Positions 9,431 to 16,772 of a stretch of 42,745 bases of DNA are shown piece by piece (the stretch's first letter is position 1; each line of letters starts with the position of its first letter). Made by a program: the position numbers and the translations under genes. The notes below the pieces were generated by a model. The model was not told the origin of the DNA. It saw only the letters and a list, made by a program, of their open reading frames with translations, and ran no database searches. Source of the DNA: Ignavibacteriota bacterium (GTDB lineage: Bacteria > Bacteroidota > Ignavibacteria > Tepidaquicellales > OLB5); the NCBI GenBank assembly GCA_003820375.1, contig RPQH01000034.1, positions 1 through 42,745 of the forward strand, in the 5' to 3' direction.

Positions 9431-10291
9431 ATGAAATACTTAATTAGTTTAATAGCCATCTTTATCTCCTTACAATTTTTCTCAGTTTGCACTTATGCAC
9501 AGCAATATGAGGATATTGTATACTTAAAGAACGGCAGTATAATTCACGGAATAATTACTGAACATATTCCGGGAGTATCAGTAAAAATTAAAACAAATGA
9601 CGGGAATATATTCATTTTCAAAATGGACGAGATAGAAAAAATGACAAAGGAAGAAGTTGTAATTAAAAAGGACGTGAGTGACAGCATTAAAACAAAAGAC
9701 CTGAAAACAAATTTAAAACAGGAAACACCTAAGAAAAAGAAAAAGGAATTAATTGCAAAAAACTCAATCACAATTCAGCCTATAGGCTTATTTACAGTTC
9801 TATCAAATATTGAATATGACAGGGCATTATCAAGCAGCTTCAGTATGGGTTTAAAGATAAGCTTCATGACTTTTTTTGCACGCGGTGCATTTACTTTTGA
9901 AGGCGATAAAGAAGATGTTGATAAAGCCGAAACCATGAAAGAGTCACTATCTGCCTGGGGAATCGGAACCCATATGAGATTATATACCGGCGGTAAAGCC
10001 GTTGAAGGTTTCTTCATCGGGCTTGCTGTAGAAAAGCTGTCTGTCAGCTATGATGATGTGAAATATGACAGTAATCATGTGAAAACAACCAAAACCTATA
10101 ATCCGGGAATGGTCAGGTTAGAATTTGAAATTGGCAACAAGATAAAATTATCAGACAGAGTGGGAGGCTTCACAATTCTTTGGACACTTGGTGCCGGAGT
10201 CGGGTTTGGCAGCAACTTTGGCGAAAAAGGAAATGACAGCGAAACATTCCCATTAGGCAGTTTCGGCTTTGGAATTGGATATTCATTTTAA
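9431..10291 (+). CDS. Outer-membrane beta-barrel protein with N-terminal conserved domain
   Basis: The 286-residue product has a signal peptide to about residue 24 (VCTYAQ). A short domain, YEDIVYLKNGSIIHGIITE followed by FKMDEIEKMTKEE (residues 26-75), follows; its form, a YLKNGSxIxGxIxE strand with a DEIEKI end, is widespread in Bacteroidota secreted proteins of unknown role. A Lys-rich linker (80-110) leads to a C-terminal region of alternating strands ending in GSFGFGIGYSF, with a terminal aromatic residue as in outer-membrane barrels. The next gene is a paralogue with the same layout. Function is not known. Confidence 0.75.
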   Translation: MKYLISLIAIFISLQFFSVCTYAQQYEDIVYLKNGSIIHGIITEHIPGVSVKIKTNDGNIFIFKMDEIEKMTKEEVVIKKDVSDSIKTKDLKTNLKQETPKKKKKELIAKNSITIQPIGLFTVLSNIEYDRALSSSFSMGLKISFMTFFARGAFTFEGDKEDVDKAETMKESLSAWGIGTHMRLYTGGKAVEGFFIGLAVEKLSVSYDDVKYDSNHVKTTKTYNPGMVRLEFEIGNKIKLSDRVGGFTILWTLGAGVGFGSNFGEKGNDSETFPLGSFGFGIGYSF

Positions 10292-10387
10292 CTTTAAAAA
10301 AAGACTTGAAGTAATGTGTCTTTTTAAACATAAACTTAAAACTTTTATCGGACAATAAAACTCACTTTTATTAAATATAATTTACTC

Positions 10388-10395
10388 AAGGAGGT
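10388..10395 (+). promoter_or_regulatory. Strong Shine-Dalgarno that fixes a TTG start
   Basis: AAGGAGGT at 10388-10395 lies four bases before TTG at 10400. No ATG is available in the first part of that frame, and a signal peptide follows immediately, so TTG is the supported start. Strong SD sites are rare in this window. Confidence 0.75.
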
Positions 10396-10399
10396 AAAA

Positions 10400-11248
10400 T
10401 TGTTATATCAAATACTTAAGATATTTTCTGCATTAATACTCCTGCTTCTCATTAACAAAGCATATTCACAGCAATATGAAGATGTTGTTTATCTGAAAGA
10501 TGGCAGTATAATCCGCGGAATGATTATAGAACAAATTCCTAATATATCTATTAAAATAGAAACTAAAGGTAACAAAGTTTTTGAATTTAAAATGGATGAA
10601 ATTGAAAAAATAAAGAAAGAGAAAATTTATGAGAACACAGCGGATTCTTTGACCAAAGTGCAAAAAACCGAAAATATAGATTCAACTTCCATCGATAAGG
10701 AAAAGAAATCCACAGATTTAATTAAGAAAAAGGATACAAAAGTTACATCACAAAAAAATGATTCATTAAAGCAATCCACTTTAGCTAATGAATACGGATA
10801 CAGGAAAGGTAAATCATTTATGACTATTTCATTAGGTTACAGCTGGGGCTTCTCTTTATTACAATATACAGATATTGCAGTAACTGATAATTTTGGAATG
10901 GGAACAGACGTTCTTTTTACCACGTATCCCACTTCAATGGAAAACAATTATACAGCTCATTCAACTGTATTTGGTCTTAACTTAACAGGAAATTACCATT
11001 TATCACCCAAAAAGCATTTTGACCCTTACGTTAAAGGAGGTATAGGTTTTTATTTATGGCTTATTTCAGAGACAGATAATAACGATAAAGAAGTTGACCT
11101 TTCTTTTATGGACAGCCAGACAGCCTTTACACTCGGTTACACCATAGGTGCCGGTGCAAATTACTTCTTTTCAAAAGGGACTGCCATCAATTTTTCACTA
11201 GGTTACCCGGTATATTTTTCAACAGGCATATTATTTAATATAAAATAG
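10400..11248 (+). CDS. Outer-membrane beta-barrel protein, paralogue of the preceding gene
   Basis: The 282-residue product starts at TTG behind AAGGAGGT. A signal peptide (about 1-23, ending AYSQ) is followed by the same conserved domain as the preceding gene (YEDVVYLKDGSIIRGMIIEQ, FKMDEIEKIKKE). A long charged linker (about 80-135, rich in Lys, Asp and Thr) leads to a C-terminal barrel-like part (MTISLGYSWGFSLL, AFTLGYTIGAGANYFFSKG, NFSLGYPVYFSTG). The N-terminal domains are much more similar than the barrels, suggesting the shared part contacts a common partner while the barrels have diverged. Role unknown. Confidence 0.75.
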   Translation: MLYQILKIFSALILLLLINKAYSQQYEDVVYLKDGSIIRGMIIEQIPNISIKIETKGNKVFEFKMDEIEKIKKEKIYENTADSLTKVQKTENIDSTSIDKEKKSTDLIKKKDTKVTSQKNDSLKQSTLANEYGYRKGKSFMTISLGYSWGFSLLQYTDIAVTDNFGMGTDVLFTTYPTSMENNYTAHSTVFGLNLTGNYHLSPKKHFDPYVKGGIGFYLWLISETDNNDKEVDLSFMDSQTAFTLGYTIGAGANYFFSKGTAINFSLGYPVYFSTGILFNIK

Positions 11249-11264
11249 TAGGAGGAATAAGAAA

Positions 11265-11810
11265 ATGAAAAAGTATTTAAATATAAAAATTATTAGAACA
11301 ATTTTTGTAATGTGTTCTGTACTGATATTGTGCATATTTATAAATAGCTGCATCAATAATCCTTTGGTAGACGAGTTAACTACTAATTTATCTCCGGTAA
11401 GAAACCTGGTAGGAACCTGGAAAACTACATTCCCTGTAAAATTCTATCATCAAACAGATTTTTGCGGTGATTATATTGATGAGGCAACTGCTATGTGGAC
11501 TGTTACCTGGGTTATAACTGCAGGATCTAATGAAAACAATATCAGTATTAAAATGAATTTTTCCTATGATGACTACCAGCATTTACCTACTCCATGCAAT
11601 GATTGGGGATGGATTCCGGCAGTGAGCCCCATGTTTTTAAATGGTGTAATTAACGGAGCCTTTTTATCGGTTTATGAAGGTACTACTAAAATAGGTGACT
11701 TCTCATATACTACCGATAACATGCAGGGAACGTGGTACCATAAAGATTGCATAATATGGTGTACCGGTGAAAGAACGGAAACTAATGCATTTAAATTGAG
11801 AAGACAATAA
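11265..11810 (+). CDS. Small hypothetical lipoprotein
   Basis: The 181-residue product begins ten bases after a strong AGGAGG (11250-11255), 16 bases behind the preceding barrel gene, so co-expression is likely. The N-terminus has a long hydrophobic stretch (about 13-27) ending in INSC, a plausible lipobox with Cys29. The mature part contains LVGTWKTTFP and a later QGTWYHKDC, a spacing seen in lipocalin-like or META-like beta-barrel lipoproteins, plus several cysteines that could form disulfides. The family is not recognised with confidence. Confidence 0.7.
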   Translation: MKKYLNIKIIRTIFVMCSVLILCIFINSCINNPLVDELTTNLSPVRNLVGTWKTTFPVKFYHQTDFCGDYIDEATAMWTVTWVITAGSNENNISIKMNFSYDDYQHLPTPCNDWGWIPAVSPMFLNGVINGAFLSVYEGTTKIGDFSYTTDNMQGTWYHKDCIIWCTGERTETNAFKLRRQ

Positions 11811-12105
11811 AAAAATAAAGATTTTTCAATTTAATCCATTGAACCGGCAGGCACTTAAGGTTATATTTGTTTATATAAAATTTATGTTCTGTATTAAATT
11901 ACTGAAGCCATATGTTCACGATACAGAACTTAATGAAGCTGCTATCCCCGGTATTTCTTCCGGCAGCTAGATGGATTTATTTTTATTTTAATTTACGTTA
12001 AAGTTTACTAAATAAAATTTAAAAACCTCCCCAAAAATTAAAGCCATGAAGAAAACATTTTCTTTTCATTCTTCTATTTCATTTATTAAATTATATTCAT
12101 TCATT

Positions 12106-12645
12106 ATGAAAAATATCAGCAGAACATTTTTAGTAATTCTTTTTTTATCTTCCGTAGTATATATGAGCTGTAAGGAAGATACAACATCATCCCCGGCATC
12201 TTTATGTGACCAATCATGCCAGGATGAAAACACAGCATATGGATTAGTCCACCTCTATAATTTTATCTGGAATCAAAACTTTGCCGGTCAGCCTGTAGGA
12301 AACCATGACATTACTGTAAACGGACCCCAGGGCGGTACAATGCATATTACAGGTAATACAGATAATTCGAATGGAATAAATACAGTACACTTAGTATTTG
12401 ATATGACCAACTGCAAAGGTTCAGATGAAAACTATATTCTGACATTTACAGGTATTTTAAATATTGACGGAACATTTACTCAAACACAAACAACTATGGC
12501 ATTTATTTCATCTTCATTGAAGTACCAGGGTACAGTTGGGAAAAATGCTAATGTGCCGGTGAATGCAACTTGTGAATTCATTGTTAACGAAACAACATCT
12601 CATTTATCAGGTTCAATTTGCGGAAGAAGCTTTAGTTATAAATAA
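12106..12645 (+). CDS. Small hypothetical lipoprotein
   Basis: The frame can start at 12046, but the ATG at 12106 gives a proper lipoprotein signal, MKNISRTFLVILFLSSVVYM followed by SC (Cys22), whereas the upstream start would put about 20 polar residues before it. Neither start has a Shine-Dalgarno. The mature part (about 158 residues) has CDQSCQDEN, IWNQNFAGQPVGNHDITV and a repeated beta-strand pattern, with four or more cysteines. It is followed at five bases by a zinc-ribbon gene. I do not recognise the family; an envelope location is inferred from the lipobox only. Confidence 0.65.
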   Translation: MKNISRTFLVILFLSSVVYMSCKEDTTSSPASLCDQSCQDENTAYGLVHLYNFIWNQNFAGQPVGNHDITVNGPQGGTMHITGNTDNSNGINTVHLVFDMTNCKGSDENYILTFTGILNIDGTFTQTQTTMAFISSSLKYQGTVGKNANVPVNATCEFIVNETTSHLSGSICGRSFSYK

Positions 12646-12650
12646 TTATT

Positions 12651-12848
12651 ATGAGTGATTTACATAAATGTCCAAACTGCGGCAGAGAAGCAAAGAAGAA
12701 CATTGACTCAAGCTGGTTCTATCTTCACACCTGCAGAAAATGCGGTAAGAAGTATTGCAGTGAGTGCGGTGACGGTGATGGAACTAAATGCCCAAAATGC
12801 GGCTCTGCGGAGTACTCGGACTACGATAAAGTTTATTCAAATAAATAA
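12651..12848 (+). CDS. Small double zinc-ribbon protein
   Basis: This 65-residue cytoplasmic protein has four CxxC knuckles: CPNC (about residue 8), CRKC (29), CSEC (37) and CPKC (47). The set can bind two zinc ions as in rubredoxin-like zinc ribbons. No other domain is present. It starts five bases after the preceding stop, so it is probably co-transcribed, although a lipoprotein and a zinc ribbon have no obvious shared task. A strong terminator follows at 12859. Role unknown. Confidence 0.7.
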   Translation: MSDLHKCPNCGREAKKNIDSSWFYLHTCRKCGKKYCSECGDGDGTKCPKCGSAEYSDYDKVYSNK

Positions 12849-12858
12849 AAACGTAAGC

Positions 12859-12898
12859 TCTCCCGTTAATTATTATTGATTAACGGGAGATTTATTTT
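12859..12898 (+). terminator. Rho-independent terminator closing the plus-strand gene block
   Basis: TCTCCCGTTAAT (12859-12870) pairs perfectly with ATTAACGGGAGA (12879-12890), loop TATTATTG, followed by TTTATTTTT. It begins 11 bases after the zinc-ribbon stop codon. Confidence 0.9.
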
Positions 12899-12983
12899 TC
12901 CCGGTTGACTGTGCCTGCCCCTTTAAGCTCAAAATTCGGAGTTGGGTTCAAAACAGTGCTAAGTTGGGTTCAAGTTGTGTCGG

Positions 12984-13016
12984 AGTTGGTATCAAGTTGG
13001 TATCAAGTTGGTATCA
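12984..13016 (+). repeat. 11-bp minisatellite (3 units) within copy A
   Basis: AGTTGGTATCA is repeated exactly three times (12984-12994, 12995-13005, 13006-13016) and flanked by degenerate AGTTGGGTT units. Copy B has one exact unit plus a variant, so the array length differs between copies. Confidence 0.85.
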
Positions 13017-13266
13017 AGTTGGGTTATCGTTTTTGGAAAACAGGGGTTAAATCATTGCAGTATAAGGAGTTAGCTCCGTCAAATTCATCGGGATGCTATG
13101 AATAAAATGGCGATTATGTGAAGGAAATGCGGTTTATTCCGAAAAATAAAACTTCACTATATCGTTAACCATTATCGCTATGGGAAAAATTTGGCAGCAA
13201 ATAATTGTCGCTGTTGTTGGAGAGTTAAAGTGATACTTGAAGTATTTCCGGTTCATTATAGAATCA

Positions 13267-13314
13267 TCCCCCTAGCCCTCCGGTAAACCGGATCTTCGAC
13301 CTTCGAAAGGGGGA
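13267..13314. repeat. Palindromic insert nested in copy A
   Basis: TCCCCC (13267-13272) and GGGGGA (13309-13314) bracket an inner hairpin CCGGTAAACCGG (13280-13291). Copy B has an unrelated pair of palindromes at the equivalent place, so this looks like a REP-like element inserted into a pre-existing repeat. Confidence 0.6.
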
Positions 13315-13610
13315 ACTGCTTTCTTTATTAATTCTCCAATCTTAAAAATCCCGGTTCTGACATGTTTTTAATGGGTAATTAAACTATTTTTATATAAAAC
13401 TTGACAATGAATAATCACTATATTAAATTATATCAGAGGTGCTTATATAGCTATATAAGCAAAAGTAACCGTTCTTTGTTAATTTAAAAATGAATCAGAG
13501 CATGTCGTAATATTGTTTGAAAATGCAGCTCACGGATTTGGTTAGATTTTGAAAGGTTGAAAAAAATATGTACTGAAAAATGCACTATCCAATTAAATTC
13601 ATTTTTGAGC

Positions 13611-13648
13611 AAAAAAATACCCGCTCACCTTTTTAAATAAGCGGGTAT
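13611..13648 (-). terminator. Rho-independent terminator of the inositol-lipid operon
   Basis: Read on the minus strand, ATACCCGCT (13648-13640) pairs with AGCGGGTAT (13625-13617) around a 14-base loop and is followed by a run of T (13617-13611). It lies 50 bases beyond the stop codon of the inositol-3-phosphate synthase gene, the last gene of the operon. Confidence 0.85.
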
Positions 13649-13651
13649 GAA

Positions 13652-13688
13652 ATTCACTATTACAATCCGCCCGGGCGGATTCACTATC
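13652..13688. repeat. 18-bp perfect palindrome flanked by 9-bp direct repeats
   Basis: AATCCGCCCGGGCGGATT (13664-13681) is fully palindromic and GC-rich in an AT-rich setting. ATTCACTAT occurs just before it (13652-13660) and again at its right edge (13680-13688). It lies between the synthase stop codon and the terminator. Possible footprint of a small mobile palindrome or a protein-binding site. Confidence 0.5.
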
Positions 13689-13697
13689 TCACGTTTG

Positions 13698-15038
13698 CTA
13701 CTGGAATACTGCTTCGAACTCTTTCACGGTCTCAGTTTCATCAAGATGCGATATTGGCTTCTCACCCATCATCTTGCGGAGAGTATTCTTAAGCTTCATG
13801 TGCTGAATGAACAGGTCATGCTCCGGTGTTGCCTTTTCCAAATGCATCGGACTCTTAAAAAAGAATGACAGCCAGTCCTGTATGCCGTACATATTTTTTC
13901 TTTGTGCAAGGTCCATGAACAGTATAAGGTCAAGTACAAGCGGAGCCGCAAGTATTGAATCCTTGCAAAGGAAATTTATCTTGAGCTGCATAGGATAACC
14001 CATCCACCCGAAGATATCGATGTTATCCCAACCTTCCTTATCATCGCCGCGGGGGGGATAATAATTTATCCTTACCATATGATGGTAGCTGCCGTACAGG
14101 TTAGGATACAGGTTCGGCTGGAGAATAACATCAAGCACCGAAAGCTTGCTCTGCTCTTTTGTCTTGAATGAGTCCGGGTCATCGAGCACTTCCCCGTCAC
14201 GGTTGCCGAGTATATTGCTTGAGAACCAGCCTCTCAAACCGAGCATTTTTGCTTTCAGCATGGGAGCAATGACGGTTTTCAAAAGTGTCTGCCCTGTTTT
14301 GAAATCTTTACCGGCGACAGGAACCTTCCTCATTCTTGCAAACTGAACAAGTGCAGGGCTATCGACCGACAGGTTCGGGGCACCGTTAATGAAAGGAACA
14401 CCTTCAGCTAAAGCAGCATAAGCATATAACATGCTCGGTGATATATCAGAATGGCTTTCTCTCATTGCAGTTTCAAATGTTTTGATATCCTTATGAACTC
14501 CGTTTGGAGAGATAAATATCTCGGTGCTTGCACACCATATCATGACTATTCTGTCTACTTCCTGCTCTGCTTTGAATTTCCTGATGTCTTCCCTGATAAG
14601 GTTCATAAACCCGAATTTGCTGTCTGCTTTTTTAACCCAGTCACCATGCAGGCGTGTTACATATTTCTGGTCGAACACTGCTTTCATCGGCTTAAGCTTT
14701 GACAGTTCATCTTTCACACTTTCTATATGCTTCTCGCTTAGCACACCGGCGTAAAGAGCTGATTTATAACAATCCTCATCTCTTATATCCCAGCCGCCGA
14801 AGACTAAGTCATTAAGGTCTGTAAGGGGGACGAAATCTTTAATCTTAGGAAACTTATTATCACTTCTTTTTCCCAGGCGAATAGAAGCCAATTGTGTGAG
14901 TGAACCGACAGGTTCTGCAATACCTTTACGCACTGCTATTGTGCCGGCAAGAAAGGTAGTAGATACTGCCCCGTTTAATCCAACAATAAGAACACCCAGT
15001 CTGCCTCTTGCTGTTTTAGGTTTAATTGTGGTATTCAT
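13698..15038 (-). CDS. ino1: Inositol-3-phosphate synthase (myo-inositol-1-phosphate synthase)
   Basis: The enzyme converts D-glucose 6-phosphate to 1D-myo-inositol 3-phosphate with bound NAD+. The 446-residue product shows the Rossmann entry VLIVGLNGAVSTTFLAGT (about 17-34) and the family's core: GKDFKTGQTLLKTVIAPML, LGLRGWFSSNILGNRDGEVL, DPDSFKTKEQSK, INYYPPRGDDKEGWDNIDIF and CKDSILAAPLVLDL. The lysines in DFKTGQ, FKTKE and CKDS match positions known to be catalytic in the family. Length is typical of the shorter bacterial type. It is the last gene of an 11-gene operon, 15 bases after the HAD phosphatase gene, and supplies the inositol phosphate that gives the operon its meaning. Very secure identification. 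Confidence 0.95.
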   Translation of the reverse strand: MNTTIKPKTARGRLGVLIVGLNGAVSTTFLAGTIAVRKGIAEPVGSLTQLASIRLGKRSDNKFPKIKDFVPLTDLNDLVFGGWDIRDEDCYKSALYAGVLSEKHIESVKDELSKLKPMKAVFDQKYVTRLHGDWVKKADSKFGFMNLIREDIRKFKAEQEVDRIVMIWCASTEIFISPNGVHKDIKTFETAMRESHSDISPSMLYAYAALAEGVPFINGAPNLSVDSPALVQFARMRKVPVAGKDFKTGQTLLKTVIAPMLKAKMLGLRGWFSSNILGNRDGEVLDDPDSFKTKEQSKLSVLDVILQPNLYPNLYGSYHHMVRINYYPPRGDDKEGWDNIDIFGWMGYPMQLKINFLCKDSILAAPLVLDLILFMDLAQRKNMYGIQDWLSFFFKSPMHLEKATPEHDLFIQHMKLKNTLRKMMGEKPISHLDETETVKEFEAVFQ

Positions 15039-15053
15039 AGCTTTGATAATTAT

Positions 15054-15752
15054 TTATTTTAAATTATATACTATTGCCGGAATTTCCTTAATACTTTTTA
15101 TTGTATAGTCGGCATGAATAGTGTTATCAAATTCACGCCAGCTTTTTCCTTTAAGCCAGATTGTTTTGCAGCCAATGCCCTTTGCAGGCTCTATATCATT
15201 ATCATAAGAATCACCGACTACAATACAATCACTTGCGTTTAATTTTAGTTCTTTAACGGCAAGAGAAAATATTTCCGGGTCGGGTTTTCTTATCCTGACA
15301 ATTTCCGAGTCTATCATTGTATCAAACATGCTGAGGTCAAGCTCTTCACATATTTCTTTCAGATTTCCGTAAAAGTTGGATACCAGGCCGAGCTTGAAAT
15401 CTTTCTTCAATGATCTTAGAACATCTTTTGCTTCTTCTATTTTATTAACGACATCATCATAAAGAAGCTCCAGCAGGCGGCTGCTTAATGTTTGTGTTTT
15501 GCTCCTTTCCCCGGGATATAAATATTCCAGTTGATTTATAAGTGATACCCTGAAAATATCTTTGAACGGCAGCTTATCATAATTACTTGTTAGAATTTTC
15601 TTTTCCGAGGCAACATATGCTCTTTCATATTCTGGCTTTGTGCAGCCGACTCCTGCTATACAGTAGATATCCCAGAACTTCTCGCTCCAGTGAATTCCGT
15701 CTGTATCAAGGGTACCTCCAAAATCGAATATGATTGCTTTTATACTGCTCAT
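15054..15752 (-). CDS. HAD-family hydrolase, probable phosphatase of the inositol-lipid operon
   Basis: The 232-residue cytoplasmic product has all four HAD motifs: FDFGGTLD (D10 the expected nucleophile), GLVSNFYGN (Ser), RKPDPEIF (Lys) and VVGDSYDNDIEPAKG (acidic). The second Asp of the usual DxD is Gly12, a variant common among HAD proteins whose activity is not always phosphatase. The cap (about 18-95) is helical, subfamily I. It lies between the oxidoreductase and inositol-3-phosphate synthase genes, so inositol phosphate, or a phosphorylated lipid intermediate, is the obvious candidate substrate (inference). The gap to the upstream gene is 12 bases. Confidence 0.85.
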   Translation of the reverse strand: MSSIKAIIFDFGGTLDTDGIHWSEKFWDIYCIAGVGCTKPEYERAYVASEKKILTSNYDKLPFKDIFRVSLINQLEYLYPGERSKTQTLSSRLLELLYDDVVNKIEEAKDVLRSLKKDFKLGLVSNFYGNLKEICEELDLSMFDTMIDSEIVRIRKPDPEIFSLAVKELKLNASDCIVVGDSYDNDIEPAKGIGCKTIWLKGKSWREFDNTIHADYTIKSIKEIPAIVYNLK

Positions 15753-15764
15753 TATTATTAATAT

Positions 15765-16772
15765 TTAATAAAGCCGCAGTGTACGGTTTGAATCGGCAGA
15801 CTCGTACGCTGTGTTCAGTATCTTTACCGAATTGCATGCTTCGTTAATCCATGCTTCACAGTTTTGATTTTCCTGTATACATGCGACAAAATCTTCTATA
15901 AGTCGGACATATTGAGTGATATAAGTAGTTTTATCCGATGCATCCGGCACATAAATCTTTTCACTTTTGCCTTTGCAGTTCTTTTCAAGTGTTTTACCGT
16001 TGTAATATAAGCTTGCACTCTCATTTACAAGCAATGCGGAATTAGCTCTTTTATCAGCCGACCATGTGAGATTTATCTGGGAAATGCCGTTTTCGCACTC
16101 AATATTCACAATTGCAGTATCCTCAACAGAATAGCTTTTGCTTTTGATAGCATATGTTCTAGCTGTTACAGAAAGCGGTTTTCCAAGCATCCATGTGGTA
16201 AGGTAAATGTAGTGTACTCCTGTATCGGCAAGAATTCCCCCTCCGCTGATACTCCTGTCTGTCCGCCATGATGGATTATCCGGATTAAATCCGCTATCAG
16301 CCTGCAAGCGACATATATTAAACTGAAGTATCCATTTCCCGGTGTTCTCATTTATCATTTCTTTGAACTTCCTCCATACAGGCGAATACCTGTATTGATG
16401 GCACGGGACAAATGCTTTACCGGTTTTGAGCAGCAGTTCTTTCAGGTCTTCAGCATCTTCAGAGCTGGATGTAAAAGGTTTCTCACAAAGTATGTTAAGG
16501 TTGTATGCTGCAGATTTCTCAATGTAATCGGTGTGATATATTGGCGGAACACATATATCGGCAAAATCGAGAGTGTGATTCCTTAACACCTCATCCAGGG
16601 AAGTATATACAGGAATATCCGGGAATTGCTTCGTAAAGTTATTCCTTGATTCTTTGTGCGTATCGGCACATGCCGCTATTTTTACTTTATCCTGAATGTT
16701 AGTACTTAAATATGCAGGCATGTGGCCTGTTACAGCTATTTTACCTGTACCAATTATTGCCCCGTTAATCAT
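15765..16772 (-). CDS. Gfo/Idh/MocA-family NAD(P)-dependent oxidoreductase
   Basis: The 335-residue product has the N-terminal dinucleotide-binding GAIIGTGKIAVTGHMPAYL, the family's CEKPFTSS (catalytic Lys of the EKP motif, about residue 97), HQYRYSPVWRKF, and GGGILADTGVHYIYLTTWMLG carrying the Asp and His that act with that Lys in inositol 2-dehydrogenases. The family oxidises or reduces hydroxyls of sugars and cyclitols. In this operon a ring oxidation of inositol (or its phosphate) to an inosose is the natural guess and would give the substrate for the aminotransferase two genes upstream. Start and preceding stop overlap by one base (TAATG), indicating translational coupling. Confidence 0.88.
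   Translation of the reverse strand: MINGAIIGTGKIAVTGHMPAYLSTNIQDKVKIAACADTHKESRNNFTKQFPDIPVYTSLDEVLRNHTLDFADICVPPIYHTDYIEKSAAYNLNILCEKPFTSSSEDAEDLKELLLKTGKAFVPCHQYRYSPVWRKFKEMINENTGKWILQFNICRLQADSGFNPDNPSWRTDRSISGGGILADTGVHYIYLTTWMLGKPLSVTARTYAIKSKSYSVEDTAIVNIECENGISQINLTWSADKRANSALLVNESASLYYNGKTLEKNCKGKSEKIYVPDASDKTTYITQYVRLIEDFVACIQENQNCEAWINEACNSVKILNTAYESADSNRTLRLY

Larger units (their letters stand above)
12908..13582 (+). repeat. Composite intergenic repeat, copy A
   Basis: About 675 bp align colinearly with 34609-35263 (copy B, same orientation). Shared landmarks are TCAAAACAGTGCT, the GTTGGTATCAA minisatellite, CGTTTTTGGAAAACAGGGGT, AAAACTTCACTATATC, TTGGAGAGTTAAAG, CTTGACAATGA, ACTATATTAAATTATA, CGTTCTTTG and CACGGATTTGGTTAGATTTT. 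Shared blocks are separated by copy-specific stretches; at the same relative place each copy carries a different palindromic insert. No ORF is conserved between the copies. It occupies most of the gene-free stretch 12849-13697. Confidence 0.85.

Noticed and set aside
11811..12105. Regulatory RNA or riboswitch before the small lipoprotein gene
   Set aside because: Only short, weak pairings (e.g. CCGG-type) were seen, with no recognised motif.
12905..13105. 66-codon frame in repeat copy A
   Set aside because: It runs through a minisatellite and the equivalent frame in copy B (34509-34730) starts in a different repeat and is shifted by unit-number changes; no protein-level constraint is visible.
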